Shown: one piece after another, positions 1 to 7,294 of the stretch
Layout: each line of letters opens with the position of its first letter
Position numbering within the stretch: position 1 is the first letter of the stretch
Source: Streptomyces sp. V1I1
Lineage (GTDB): Bacteria > Actinomycetota > Actinomycetes > Streptomycetales > Streptomycetaceae
Direction of reading: 5' to 3'
DNA: 64,000 nt
NCBI RefSeq assembly: GCF_030817355.1
Contig: NZ_JAUSZH010000001.1
Location: forward strand, 7,167,001-7,231,000
The notes under the pieces: generated by a model
The model's database searches: none
Told to the model about the DNA's origin: nothing
The model's input: the letters and a program-made list of their open reading frames with translations, nothing else
Made by a program: the position numbers and the translations under genes

Positions 1-486
1 GCGCAGACGGCCGGCGAACAGGCCCTGGCGATACCCCACTTCCGCCGGGCGGCGGCCGTGTACGCCGAGATGCCCCGGCCGTACGCGGTGATCCTCACCA
101 CCGAGGCGGCCGCCCAGTGCACGCTGGAGTCGGGCGCGGACGCCGAGGCCGCGGCCGGCGCCGTCGAAGACCTCGCCTCCTGTGTGCAGCAACTGACGGA
201 AGTGGGCGCGGGTTGGGACGCCGCGCGGGTGCGGGCCACACTCCGTGCCCACCAGCCCGCGACCGAACAGCGCCGTCGCGGCCGCCCGAGCTACGGGGAC
301 CAGCTCTCCCCCCGCGAACAGGAGGTCATCGACCTGGCCAACGCGGGGCTCACAAACCGGGAGATCGCCGCCACCCTGCACCTGTCGCCGCGTACGGTCG
401 AACAGCACGTGTCCCGGGCCAGGCGGAAGCTCGAATCGCAGTCCCGGCAGCAGCTGAGCCGGACCTGGAACACCCGCCCCGGCTGA
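1..486 (+). CDS. LuxR-family regulator, C-terminal part (5' end outside window)
   Basis: The frame is open from base 1 to the stop at 484-486, so the gene begins upstream of the window. The C-terminal 60 or so residues form a LuxR/GerE helix-turn-helix: LSPREQEVIDLANAGLTN, then REIAATLHLSPRTVEQHVS, then RARRKL. The part before it is alanine-rich and helical, like the TPR-type tail of large LAL-type LuxR regulators. That fits a DNA-binding transcription regulator whose sensor or ATPase part lies outside the window. The recognition helix is clear; the subfamily is an inference from the helical region alone. Confidence 0.85.
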   Translation, partial: AQTAGEQALAIPHFRRAAAVYAEMPRPYAVILTTEAAAQCTLESGADAEAAAGAVEDLASCVQQLTEVGAGWDAARVRATLRAHQPATEQRRRGRPSYGDQLSPREQEVIDLANAGLTNREIAATLHLSPRTVEQHVSRARRKLESQSRQQLSRTWNTRPG

Positions 487-496
487 TTTATTTACG

Positions 497-521
497 TATC
501 CGTAGATCGCCTCCACGGATA
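497..521. terminator. Inverted repeat behind the LuxR gene
   Basis: TATCCGT and ACGGATA are perfect 7-base arms around an 11-base loop, beginning 10 bases after the LuxR stop. The position suits a transcription end, but there is no T-run on the + strand, so an operator role is also possible. The rest of 487-729 shows no gene. Confidence 0.35.
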
Positions 522-729
522 GGCGCGTGTCTGCGCCCGGGCTTAGCTTCCAGGCACCGAAAAGCGGAATGCACCGTTGCCGCGTCTGATCGCGGCAGCC
601 GGAGTGCCCGCGTTCGGTGCTGTGCCCGGGTTGCCGGAATGCCGGGCGAGTGTGCGCCACAACCCCACCTAGGTGGCTGCCCTCGTTGCGGCAAGGGGAG
701 ACCCGGCCCCGGGCACGGTCCCCCGTCGG

Positions 730-1185
730 TCAATACCCTTGAGGGCTTTGCCCGTTACCGCTTGAGGGGGCCGGGACCTCGACCTGGGACGGCAGCGGAG
801 GCTCGGCCCGCGGATGTTCGCCCATCTGCTCGACCAATTCGGTCATCCGGTGGCCGACCACGCCCGGATCGGCGCCGTCCTCGGCCACGACGGCCAGATG
901 CGCGCCGTCTCCCGCCTCCACGACGAACAGCAGTCCGCCGTAGAACTCGGTCATGGAATGCCGTACGCCGCCGTTGCCGTTGCCGAACTCGACCGAGGCT
1001 CCCTGGGCGAGCGCCTGGATGCCCGAGCAGATCGCGGCGAGCTGATCGGCCTGGTCGAGTGTCAGATGCCGGCTCCAGCAGAGCTTCAGCCCGTCGCGCG
1101 AGACCACCAGGGCGTGTTGGGTCCCCGGGGTGCGTTCCAACAAACTTTCCAGGAGCCAGTTGAGGCTGTTGTCAGTGGTCTGCAT
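730..1185 (-). CDS. Roadblock/LC7 domain protein (CvnB-like)
   Basis: A 151-residue protein from the ATG at 1185 (MQTTDNSLNWLLESLL); a GTG or ATG further up at 1224 would add 13 residues without family similarity. The roadblock/LC7 fold covers about residues 5-120: HALVVSRDGLKL near the N terminus and EFYGGLLFVVEAGDGAHLAV in the middle are characteristic. A Pro/Ser-rich tail follows. Such proteins sit in conservons (cvnABCD) beside a sensor kinase, a DUF742 protein and a small GTPase, and are thought to act as GTPase partners. Here those partners are absent, so it is a stand-alone copy. The membrane-anchored gene just upstream (1303-1737) runs in the same direction and may be co-transcribed. 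Confidence 0.85.
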   Translation of the reverse strand: MQTTDNSLNWLLESLLERTPGTQHALVVSRDGLKLCWSRHLTLDQADQLAAICSGIQALAQGASVEFGNGNGGVRHSMTEFYGGLLFVVEAGDGAHLAVVAEDGADPGVVGHRMTELVEQMGEHPRAEPPLPSQVEVPAPSSGNGQSPQGY

Positions 1186-1302
1186 CGTGTGCCTGGGGCG
1201 GGTGCTGCCCTGCAATCCGGTCACCGGCCCGTGCCTCCTGTCTTACGTTCTCGTACGGGGGATGGGCGCCAGTGCCCCGGGCGCCGGACGGGGTGGATCG
1301 CG

Positions 1303-1737
1303 TTACTGCTCCGCGGGCGTCCCGGACGGATCCGCCGGGGCCTTGAGTGAGCGGTGGAAGGCGCCGAACTGCGCACCGGCGTCGCGTCCGGGCGAGTCGT
1401 GGCCCTTGTCCGGCGCGGTGGGCCCGGTGCGGCCGCGGTCGGCGGCGGCCATGGTGCGCCCCGGCGGCCGGACCGGCAGACCGCCCGGCGTGGCCACCTG
1501 GGGGCCGCCCTGCGACGGGATCGCAGTGCCGGAGCCGGAGGGGGTCGTCGCCAGCCGGTCCAGATCGTCGGCCGCCTGCGCCAACTGGTTCTGCAACGAA
1601 CGCAGTTCACCGTGCACCACGGCCAATGCGCCACGCAGTCGCCGGGCGGAGAGTGCGGTGGCCCCGACGGCGACGGCCAGACAGAGCCAGGCGGCCGTGC
1701 GTATCCGGTGCGGTTTCGGGGCGACTGGCACTGACAT
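1303..1737 (-). CDS. Small membrane-anchored hypothetical protein
   Basis: 144 residues from the ATG at 1737, chosen because AAGGGA lies a few bases upstream; the longer frame to 1962 has no ribosome-binding site and an unlikely N terminus. Residues about 13-30 form one transmembrane helix (AAWLCLAVAVGATALS). Next comes a short coiled-coil-like stretch (VVHGELRSLQNQLAQAADDL) and then a Gly/Pro-rich, probably disordered tail. No catalytic motif is visible. It runs toward the roadblock gene, from which it is separated by about 120 bp, and may belong to the same transcript. Function unknown. Confidence 0.55.
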   Translation of the reverse strand: MSVPVAPKPHRIRTAAWLCLAVAVGATALSARRLRGALAVVHGELRSLQNQLAQAADDLDRLATTPSGSGTAIPSQGGPQVATPGGLPVRPPGRTMAAADRGRTGPTAPDKGHDSPGRDAGAQFGAFHRSLKAPADPSGTPAEQ

Positions 1738-2037
1738 TCCGCGATCCCTTGCTGCTCGAGTGCGGGAAACAGACAGGCCGACGGGCGTGCATCGGCCGCA
1801 CATACGGCCGTAGGGCACCAAGTTGACGGTGATCTTCCGCATGTATGTGGCGCATATGCTAGCCACGCGGTGATGCTGGTGAGACGGGAGTGCTTCGACT
1901 GCCCACAGAACGGGGGACTTGGGCTCGAACGCGCAGTCCCCCGGCGGTCCGCCGTGGTACACGGCGTCGGCTTGGTGGGGCGAACATCACAGCGCACCGC
2001 TGTGATCGGGCCAGGTCCGGCCGACTACCGTGTGCGG
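1738..2037. other. Divergent intergenic region, no gene seen
   Basis: About 300 bp between two diverging genes. It must carry both promoters. TTGACG at 1822-1827 resembles a -35 box, but no -10 box at proper distance stands out. No RNA gene or convincing ORF is seen; frames that cross it lack coding-like N termini. Confidence 0.4.
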
Positions 2038-2775
2038 GTGCCGAAGAACAGAAACACGTTCTCATCGCTCGCCGCCTGGCGGCGCCGCGTCCTCGCACGC
2101 GCCGTCCACCGCGGCTGGCGCTGGGTGCAGGAGGCGGGTGCTGTCACCGCCGAGCACCCGGGACGGCTGGGTTTCCGCCGGCTCGGCTCCGGCACCCGGC
2201 TCGCCTTCCCGCAGGGCACCGTCTTCGGCGATGCGTGGATCGAGCTCGGCGACCACTGCATCATCGGCGAGCAGGTCACGCTCACCGCAGGGATGATGCC
2301 GGGCCTGGACCTGGGACCCGACCCGATCCTGACGCTGGGCAACGGCGTGGTCCTCGGCCGCGGCAGCCATGTCATCGCCGACACTAGGGTGACCATCGGC
2401 TCGGACACGTACTGCGGTCCGTACGTCTACATCACCTCGACCAATCACAGCTACGACGACCCCCACCAGCCGGTCGGCAAGCAGTGGCCGCGTACCGAAC
2501 CGGTGATGATCGGGCCTGGATGCTGGCTGGGCACCGGCGCGGTGGTCCTGCCCGGCGCGCGCCTCGGCCGCAATGTGGTGGTCGCCGCGGGCGCGGTCGT
2601 ACGGGGAGAGGTCCCCGACCACTCGGTGGTGGCCGGGGCCCCGGCCCGGGTCGTACGGAGCTGGGATCCGGTCCGCGGCTGGCAGCCCCCGCTGCGTTCG
2701 CCCGCTCCCGTGCCGATTCCGGACGGCGTCACGCCCGAACAGCTGCTGGCGCTCGCGGAGTTGGAGGAGAGCTGA
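2038..2775 (+). CDS. Hexapeptide-repeat acyltransferase (WbbJ/LbH family)
   Basis: 245 residues from the GTG at 2038 (PKNRNTFSSLAAWRRR). Another GTG at 2032 would add two residues; the frame is open upstream to 1870 but without family-like sequence. The middle is a left-handed beta helix made of hexapeptide repeats (LTLGNGVVLGRGSHVIADTR, then VTIGSDTYCGPYVYI). The loop TSTNHSYDD carries the likely catalytic His, and VVAGAPARVV closes the helix as in maltose or NodL/WbbJ O-acetyltransferases. It probably acetylates a sugar or glycan in the cytoplasm using acetyl-CoA. The substrate cannot be told, and no glycan-synthesis genes adjoin it. Confidence 0.85.
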   Translation: MPKNRNTFSSLAAWRRRVLARAVHRGWRWVQEAGAVTAEHPGRLGFRRLGSGTRLAFPQGTVFGDAWIELGDHCIIGEQVTLTAGMMPGLDLGPDPILTLGNGVVLGRGSHVIADTRVTIGSDTYCGPYVYITSTNHSYDDPHQPVGKQWPRTEPVMIGPGCWLGTGAVVLPGARLGRNVVVAAGAVVRGEVPDHSVVAGAPARVVRSWDPVRGWQPPLRSPAPVPIPDGVTPEQLLALAELEES

Positions 2776-2809
2776 GCCGCGCTGCTCAGCCGACCGCCGG
2801 CAGTGCCGC

Positions 2810-3673
2810 TCAGCCGCCCGCCAGTAGTACGGTGCCCACCAGCGCGAGCCCCGCGCCGGTCGCCTGGACCAGGCGCAGCCGCTCCTTGAGAAGCACCAGC
2901 GCCGCGAGCACCGTCATCACCGGGTAGAGGTTCGCGAGTACGGCCGCGACGGTGACGGGCCCGTTCTGCGCGGCGATGGAGTAGGTGCCGTTGGCCGCGA
3001 CATCGGCAAGGCCGACAAAGGCGAGGGCCGGGAGCGAGGACCAGATGACCCGCATTCCGCCGTCCTGCGGCAGCGCCCGCGCGCCGCGCTTCACCGACAC
3101 GTACAGCGCCGCGCCGCCGACCGCGACATTGGTGACGCGCTGTACGAACAGCGCGAGGAAAAGCCCGGTGATGGTGGTCGAGGCCTCGGCGATCAGGGTC
3201 ATCACCGCGCCGAAGCCGAAGGCGGCGACCAGGGTCAGCCCGATCGCCTGCCGCTGCACCGGCGCACCGCGCAGTTCGGGCCCGCCCAGGACGATGCCGG
3301 ACACGGCCACCGCGATACCCGCGAACTGGAGCAGCCCGGGCCGCTCGCCGATCATCAGGCCGACGCCGACGGGCACGGCCACACCCAGCGATCCGAGCGG
3401 AGAGACCACGCCCATCGGTCCGAGGGCGAGCGCCTTGTAGAAGGAGAGCATCGCCACCGGGCCGACGGCGCCCGCCGCGACGGCGTACCAGAGCTGCGGT
3501 CCCGCCTCGTGCCAGCCGCCGGTGGCCACGACGACCGCGCCGAGGACGACCACCGCGATCGACTGCGAGGCGACGACCACCGTGAGGGCCGGCGCACGCC
3601 GTGTCAGCAGCCCGCCGCCGAAGTCGGCCAGGCCCCACAGGAAGCTCGTGGCCAGGGCGAACAGTGCGGTCAT
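2810..3673 (-). CDS. EamA/DMT-superfamily transporter
   Basis: 287 residues with about ten hydrophobic helices arranged as two EamA repeats (LFALATSFLWGLADFGGGLL at the N terminus, AVLANLYPVMTVLAALVLL near the end). The ATG at 3673 has GAGG about 8 bases upstream. DMT proteins usually export small metabolites across the cytoplasmic membrane. It diverges from the XRE-cupin regulator at 3767 across a 93-bp gap with a repeated AGTGCAGT element, which suggests the regulator controls this exporter. Substrate unknown. Confidence 0.85.
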   Translation of the reverse strand: MTALFALATSFLWGLADFGGGLLTRRAPALTVVVASQSIAVVVLGAVVVATGGWHEAGPQLWYAVAAGAVGPVAMLSFYKALALGPMGVVSPLGSLGVAVPVGVGLMIGERPGLLQFAGIAVAVSGIVLGGPELRGAPVQRQAIGLTLVAAFGFGAVMTLIAEASTTITGLFLALFVQRVTNVAVGGAALYVSVKRGARALPQDGGMRVIWSSLPALAFVGLADVAANGTYSIAAQNGPVTVAAVLANLYPVMTVLAALVLLKERLRLVQATGAGLALVGTVLLAGG

Positions 3674-3690
3674 GGCGGGCCTCGCAGTAC

Positions 3691-3730
3691 AGTGCAGTGA
3701 ACGTTTGGGTGCACCACACCGTAGTGCAGT
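3691..3730. promoter_or_regulatory. Repeated AGTGCAGT elements between DMT exporter and XRE regulator
   Basis: AGTGCAGT occurs at 3691-3698 and 3723-3730, 32 bases apart (about three helical turns). Both copies are followed by a GAAC (3699-3702 and 3735-3738). The copies fall inside the short divergent promoter region, as operators for an autoregulating XRE protein often do. Binding is an inference. Confidence 0.4.
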
Positions 3731-3766
3731 TTATTGAACCCTGTCATCCAGAATATTGGACGGAAT

Positions 3767-4339
3767 GTGTCGGACCTCGACCAGCTCACGCAGTCGCTCG
3801 CCCGCAATCTCAAGCGTTGGCGCGGCGAGCGGGGGTTCACGCTCGACGCCCTCGCGGCCCGGGCGGGGGTCAGCCGCGGCATGATCATCCAAATCGAGCA
3901 GGCACGTACGAATCCGAGTGTGGGGACCACGGTGAAGCTCGCCGACGCACTCGGCGTCAGCATCACCACGCTCCTCGACTACGAGCAGGGCCCACAGGTC
4001 CGCCTGGTACCCCCGGAGCAGGCCGTACGCATGTGGTCCACCTCGACGGGCAGCTTCACCACCCTGCTCGTCGGCACCGAGCGCCGCGGGCCACTCGAAC
4101 TGTGGGCCTGGCGGCTGATGCCAGGCGACCGCAGCGAGTCCGACCCGCACCCCGACGGCACGATCGAGCTGCTGCATGTCACCGCGGGCGAACTCACCCT
4201 CGTCGTCGACGGCGAACCGCACGCCGTACCTGCCGGGACCTCCGCCACCTTCGAGGCGAATGTTTCGCACTCCTACCGCAACGACGGTGACGAGACGGTC
4301 GAGATGACGATGGCCGTCTCCATCCCGCCCGTGCGCTGA
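3767..4339 (+). CDS. XRE-family regulator with C-terminal cupin domain
   Basis: 190 residues from the GTG at 3767 (SDLDQLTQSLARNLKRWRG); the ATG at 3734 would add 11 residues but puts the start inside the promoter region. Residues about 8-65 are an XRE helix-turn-helix (FTLDALAARAGVSRGMIIQI, EQARTNPSVGTTVKLADAL). Residues about 110-185 are a cupin barrel (DGTIELLHVTAGELTLVVDG). This architecture is that of MerR-unrelated XRE-cupin sensors, which bind a small ligand in the cupin pocket and regulate a neighbouring exporter or catabolic gene. The divergent DMT transporter is the obvious target. Ligand unknown. Confidence 0.85.
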   Translation: MSDLDQLTQSLARNLKRWRGERGFTLDALAARAGVSRGMIIQIEQARTNPSVGTTVKLADALGVSITTLLDYEQGPQVRLVPPEQAVRMWSTSTGSFTTLLVGTERRGPLELWAWRLMPGDRSESDPHPDGTIELLHVTAGELTLVVDGEPHAVPAGTSATFEANVSHSYRNDGDETVEMTMAVSIPPVR

Positions 4340-4383
4340 GACGGCCGATCGCACACGGGACAGCCGCTGTTAGCGTGATGCGT

Positions 4384-4938
4384 ATGCGCGCTCCCATCGG
4401 AAACTTCGACGACGCCAGACCCGCCCCCGACTGCCTCGACCTGTTCACCCCGCCGGTCGCCGACGCCGTGCGCGCCTGGCACGGCGACGTACCCGCCGAG
4501 CAAGTGATCTACGTCGACACCGACCCGGACATCGCCGACACCGCCGTCTTCGCGGAGCACTACGGGCAGGAACTGCTCGACGAGTCGGCGAACTGCGTGG
4601 TCGTGGCGGGCAAGCGTGGCGGCGAGACTTCGCTCGCTGCCTGCGTCGTCCTGTCCAGTACGCGCGTCGACGTCAACGGTGTCGTCCGTAAGCAACTGGG
4701 CGCCCGCAAGGCGTCGTTCGCGTCCATGGACACCGCGACCGGCGAGACCGGCATGGAGTACGGCGGCATCACGCCGATCGGACTGCCCGCCGAGTGGCCG
4801 CTGCTGGTGGACTCCGCGGTCGTCGACACGGAGTGGGTACTCATCGGCAGCGGCCGCCGGCGCGGAAAGCTGATCGTGCCCGGGAAGGCCTTCGCCGGGC
4901 TGCCGGGCGCGATGGTCATCGACGGCCTCGGCGTCTGA
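4384..4938 (+). CDS. YbaK/EbsC-type aminoacyl-tRNA deacylase
   Basis: About 184 residues from the ATG at 4384. TAGCGT at 4371-4376 looks like a -10 box ending 7 bases before this ATG, so the message is probably leaderless; GTG 4375 and ATG 4378 lie inside that box and are less likely. The protein has the YbaK fold: ANCVVVAGKRGG, then VNGVVRKQLGARKASFAS (the Lys in this segment is the family's conserved one), then TGMEYGGITPIGLP. Members hydrolyse mischarged tRNAs, for example Cys-tRNA(Pro). Stand-alone copies act in trans as proofreading enzymes. The specific tRNA is not inferable. Confidence 0.85.
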   Translation: MRAPIGNFDDARPAPDCLDLFTPPVADAVRAWHGDVPAEQVIYVDTDPDIADTAVFAEHYGQELLDESANCVVVAGKRGGETSLAACVVLSSTRVDVNGVVRKQLGARKASFASMDTATGETGMEYGGITPIGLPAEWPLLVDSAVVDTEWVLIGSGRRRGKLIVPGKAFAGLPGAMVIDGLGV

Positions 4939-4988
4939 GGCCCGGCCCACCGGGTCGCGGGTCGGGTCGGCCGAGCAACGCCGCCCGG

Positions 4989-5396
4989 TCAGCCGAGCCG
5001 CGGGATCTCGATCGCCGGGCAGCGGTCCATCACCATGTCGAGCCCGGCCGCGCGAGTGCGCTCGTACGCCTCCTCGTCGACCACCCCCAGCTGGAACCAG
5101 ACCGCCTTCGCGCCGATCGCCGCGGCCTCGTCCGCGACCGGTCCGGCCAGCGAGGAGTTCACGAACACATCGACCACGTCGACCTCGAAGGGGATGTCCG
5201 CGAGCGCCGCGTAGCCCTGCTCGCCGTGGACCGTCTCCGCCTTGGGGTGCACCGGGACGATGCGCTTGCCGAAGCGCTGGAGGACACCGGCGACGCCGTG
5301 CGCCGCCCGCGCCTCGTTGTTGGACAGGCCGACCACCGCCCAGGTCTCGCCCGTCGAGGTCAGAATCCTGCGGATCGTCTCTGCGTCTGCGTACAT
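4989..5396 (-). CDS. CoA-binding (YccU-like) protein
   Basis: 135 residues from the ATG at 5396 (MYADAETIRRILTSTGETW). The whole length is a Rossmann-type CoA-binding domain: WAVVGLSNN is the nucleotide loop, VHPKAETVHG follows the second strand, and AVWFQLGVVDEEAYE is the typical late motif. Such small proteins resemble the N-terminal domain of succinyl-CoA ligase alpha but lack catalytic parts; their role is not established. It diverges from the yigZ-like gene at 5459 with only 62 bp between starts. Confidence 0.85.
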   Translation of the reverse strand: MYADAETIRRILTSTGETWAVVGLSNNEARAAHGVAGVLQRFGKRIVPVHPKAETVHGEQGYAALADIPFEVDVVDVFVNSSLAGPVADEAAAIGAKAVWFQLGVVDEEAYERTRAAGLDMVMDRCPAIEIPRLG

Positions 5397-5458
5397 GCTC
5401 CGGACAACCGGGGGCCCGCGCGGAGCATTCCCCTCCGGGCGGCACATAGGGTGGCCGG

Positions 5459-6085
5459 ATGCAGGAGCAGTACCGGACGGTCGCCCGCGAGGGCGTGCAC
5501 GAGACCGAGATCAACAGATCGCGCTTCATCTGCGCGCTCGCGCCCGCCGCGACCGAGGAGGAGGCGCAGGCCTTCGTCGCACGCATCCGCAAGGAGCACC
5601 CGACCGCCACGCACAACTGCTTCGCGTACGTCATCGGCGCCGACGCCGCCGTACAGAAAGCGAGCGACGACGGCGAACCGGGCGGCACGGCGGGCGTGCC
5701 CATGCTGCAGATGCTGATGCGGCGCGAAGTCCGTTATGCCGTAGCCGTCGTCACCCGGTACTACGGCGGTGTGAAACTCGGCGCGGGCGGCCTGATCAGG
5801 GCATACGGCGGAGTCGTCGGCGAAGCCCTGGACGCGCTCGGCACCCTCACCCGGCAGCGCTTCCGGCTCGCCACCGTCACCGTCGACCACCAGCGGGCGG
5901 GAAAGCTGGAGAACGATCTGCGGGCGACCGGACGGGATGTGCGCCAGGTGCGGTACGCGGAGGCGGTCACCATCGAGATCGGGCTGCCGGACGCCGACGT
6001 CGAAGCCTTCCGCAGCTGGCTCGCCGATATCACAGCGGGGACCGCGGGACTCGAACTCGGCGGTGAGGCTTATGGAGACGCCTGA
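5459..6085 (+). CDS. YigZ/IMPACT family protein (UPF0029)
   Basis: 208 residues from the ATG at 5459, close to the family norm. The N-terminal Impact domain shows the diagnostic blocks HNCFAYVIG, ASDDGEPGGTAGVPML and VAVVTRYYGGVKLGAGGLIR. A smaller C-terminal UPF0029 (ferredoxin-like) domain follows from about residue 140. Homologues bind ribosomes or RNA and in eukaryotes affect Gcn2 activity; the bacterial role is unsettled. The stop is 42 bp before sbcD, so co-transcription is possible. Confidence 0.9.
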   Translation: MQEQYRTVAREGVHETEINRSRFICALAPAATEEEAQAFVARIRKEHPTATHNCFAYVIGADAAVQKASDDGEPGGTAGVPMLQMLMRREVRYAVAVVTRYYGGVKLGAGGLIRAYGGVVGEALDALGTLTRQRFRLATVTVDHQRAGKLENDLRATGRDVRQVRYAEAVTIEIGLPDADVEAFRSWLADITAGTAGLELGGEAYGDA

Positions 6086-6127
6086 AGCCGCTCGTGATGT
6101 CCGACCCCACCGATACTCTCGGGGATC

Positions 6128-7294
6128 ATGAGATTCCTGCATACGTCGGACTGGCACCTGGGGCGGTCGTTCCACCGGGTGAGCATGCTCGACGCCCAGG
6201 CAGCGTTCCTCGACCACCTCGTGGCGACGGTGCGCGAGCGCGACGTGGACGCGGTGCTGGTCGCAGGGGATGTGTACGACAGGGCAGTGCCGCCGCTCGC
6301 GGCCGTGCAGCTGTTCGACGAGGCGTTGCACCGGCTCGCCGCCGCCGGAGTGCCGACCGTGATGATCTCCGGGAACCATGACTCGGCGCGCCGGCTCGGC
6401 GTCGGGGCCGGGCTGATCGAGCGCGCCGGGATACATCTGCGCACCGATCCGGCCGGATGCGACACACCCGTGCTGCTGAGCGACGCGCACGGCGACGTGG
6501 CCTGCTATGGACTGCCGTATCTCGAACCCGCCCTGGTGAAGGACGAGTTCAAGACGGACAAGGCACGGCACGAGGCCGTCATCGGCGCCGCGATGGAGCG
6601 CGTACGAGCCGACCTGGCGACGCGTGCGGCCGGCACCCGGTCCGTCGTCCTCGCCCATGCCTTCGTCGCGGGCGGCGAAGAGAGCGACAGCGAACGGGAC
6701 ATCACCGTCGGAGGCGTGTCCGCCGTGCCCGCCGGGGTCTTCCACGGCGTCGACTATGTCGCGCTCGGACATCTGCACGGCTGCCAGGCCATCGCCGACC
6801 GCGTGCGCTACTCCGGATCACCGCTCGCCTACTCCTTCTCCGAGGCACGGCACCGCAAGACCATGTGGCTCATCGACCTCGGCGCGCGGGGCGAGATCGA
6901 GGCCGAGCGCATCGAATGTCCCGTGCCGCGGCGGCTCGCCCGGCTGCGCGGCGCGCTGGAGGAACTGCTCGACGACCCCGCCCTGGCCCCGCACGAGCAG
7001 TCGTTCGTCGAGGCGACCCTCACCGACCCGGTGCGACCGGCCGAGCCGATGGCGCGGCTCACCGAGCGGTTCCCGCACACCCTCAGCCTCGTCTTCGAGC
7101 CCGAGCGGACCGGCGACGACGCTGTCGCCTCGTACGCAAAGCGGCTGAAGGGCCGCGACGACCACCAGATCGCGGAGGACTTCGTGGCCCATGTGCGCGG
7201 CGGCAGCGGGCCCGACGATCTGGAGCGCACCGTGTTGCGCGGTGCCTTCGACGACGTACGAGTGGACGAGGGCGTGCGCGAGGTGGCCGGGTGA
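6128..7294 (+). CDS. sbcD: SbcCD nuclease subunit D
   Basis: 388 residues, the usual SbcD/Mre11 size. All metallophosphoesterase motifs are present: HTSDWHLGR (residues about 5-13), VLVAGDVYDR, SGNHDSARR, VLAHAFVAGG and ALGHLHGCQ. They ligate two Mn ions in the nuclease centre. With SbcC it opens hairpin ends and trims blocked DNA ends during repair. Its TGA overlaps the GTG of sbcC (GTGA at 7291-7294), so the subunits are translationally coupled. GATACT at 6112-6117 may be a -10 box. Confidence 0.96.
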   Translation: MRFLHTSDWHLGRSFHRVSMLDAQAAFLDHLVATVRERDVDAVLVAGDVYDRAVPPLAAVQLFDEALHRLAAAGVPTVMISGNHDSARRLGVGAGLIERAGIHLRTDPAGCDTPVLLSDAHGDVACYGLPYLEPALVKDEFKTDKARHEAVIGAAMERVRADLATRAAGTRSVVLAHAFVAGGEESDSERDITVGGVSAVPAGVFHGVDYVALGHLHGCQAIADRVRYSGSPLAYSFSEARHRKTMWLIDLGARGEIEAERIECPVPRRLARLRGALEELLDDPALAPHEQSFVEATLTDPVRPAEPMARLTERFPHTLSLVFEPERTGDDAVASYAKRLKGRDDHQIAEDFVAHVRGGSGPDDLERTVLRGAFDDVRVDEGVREVAG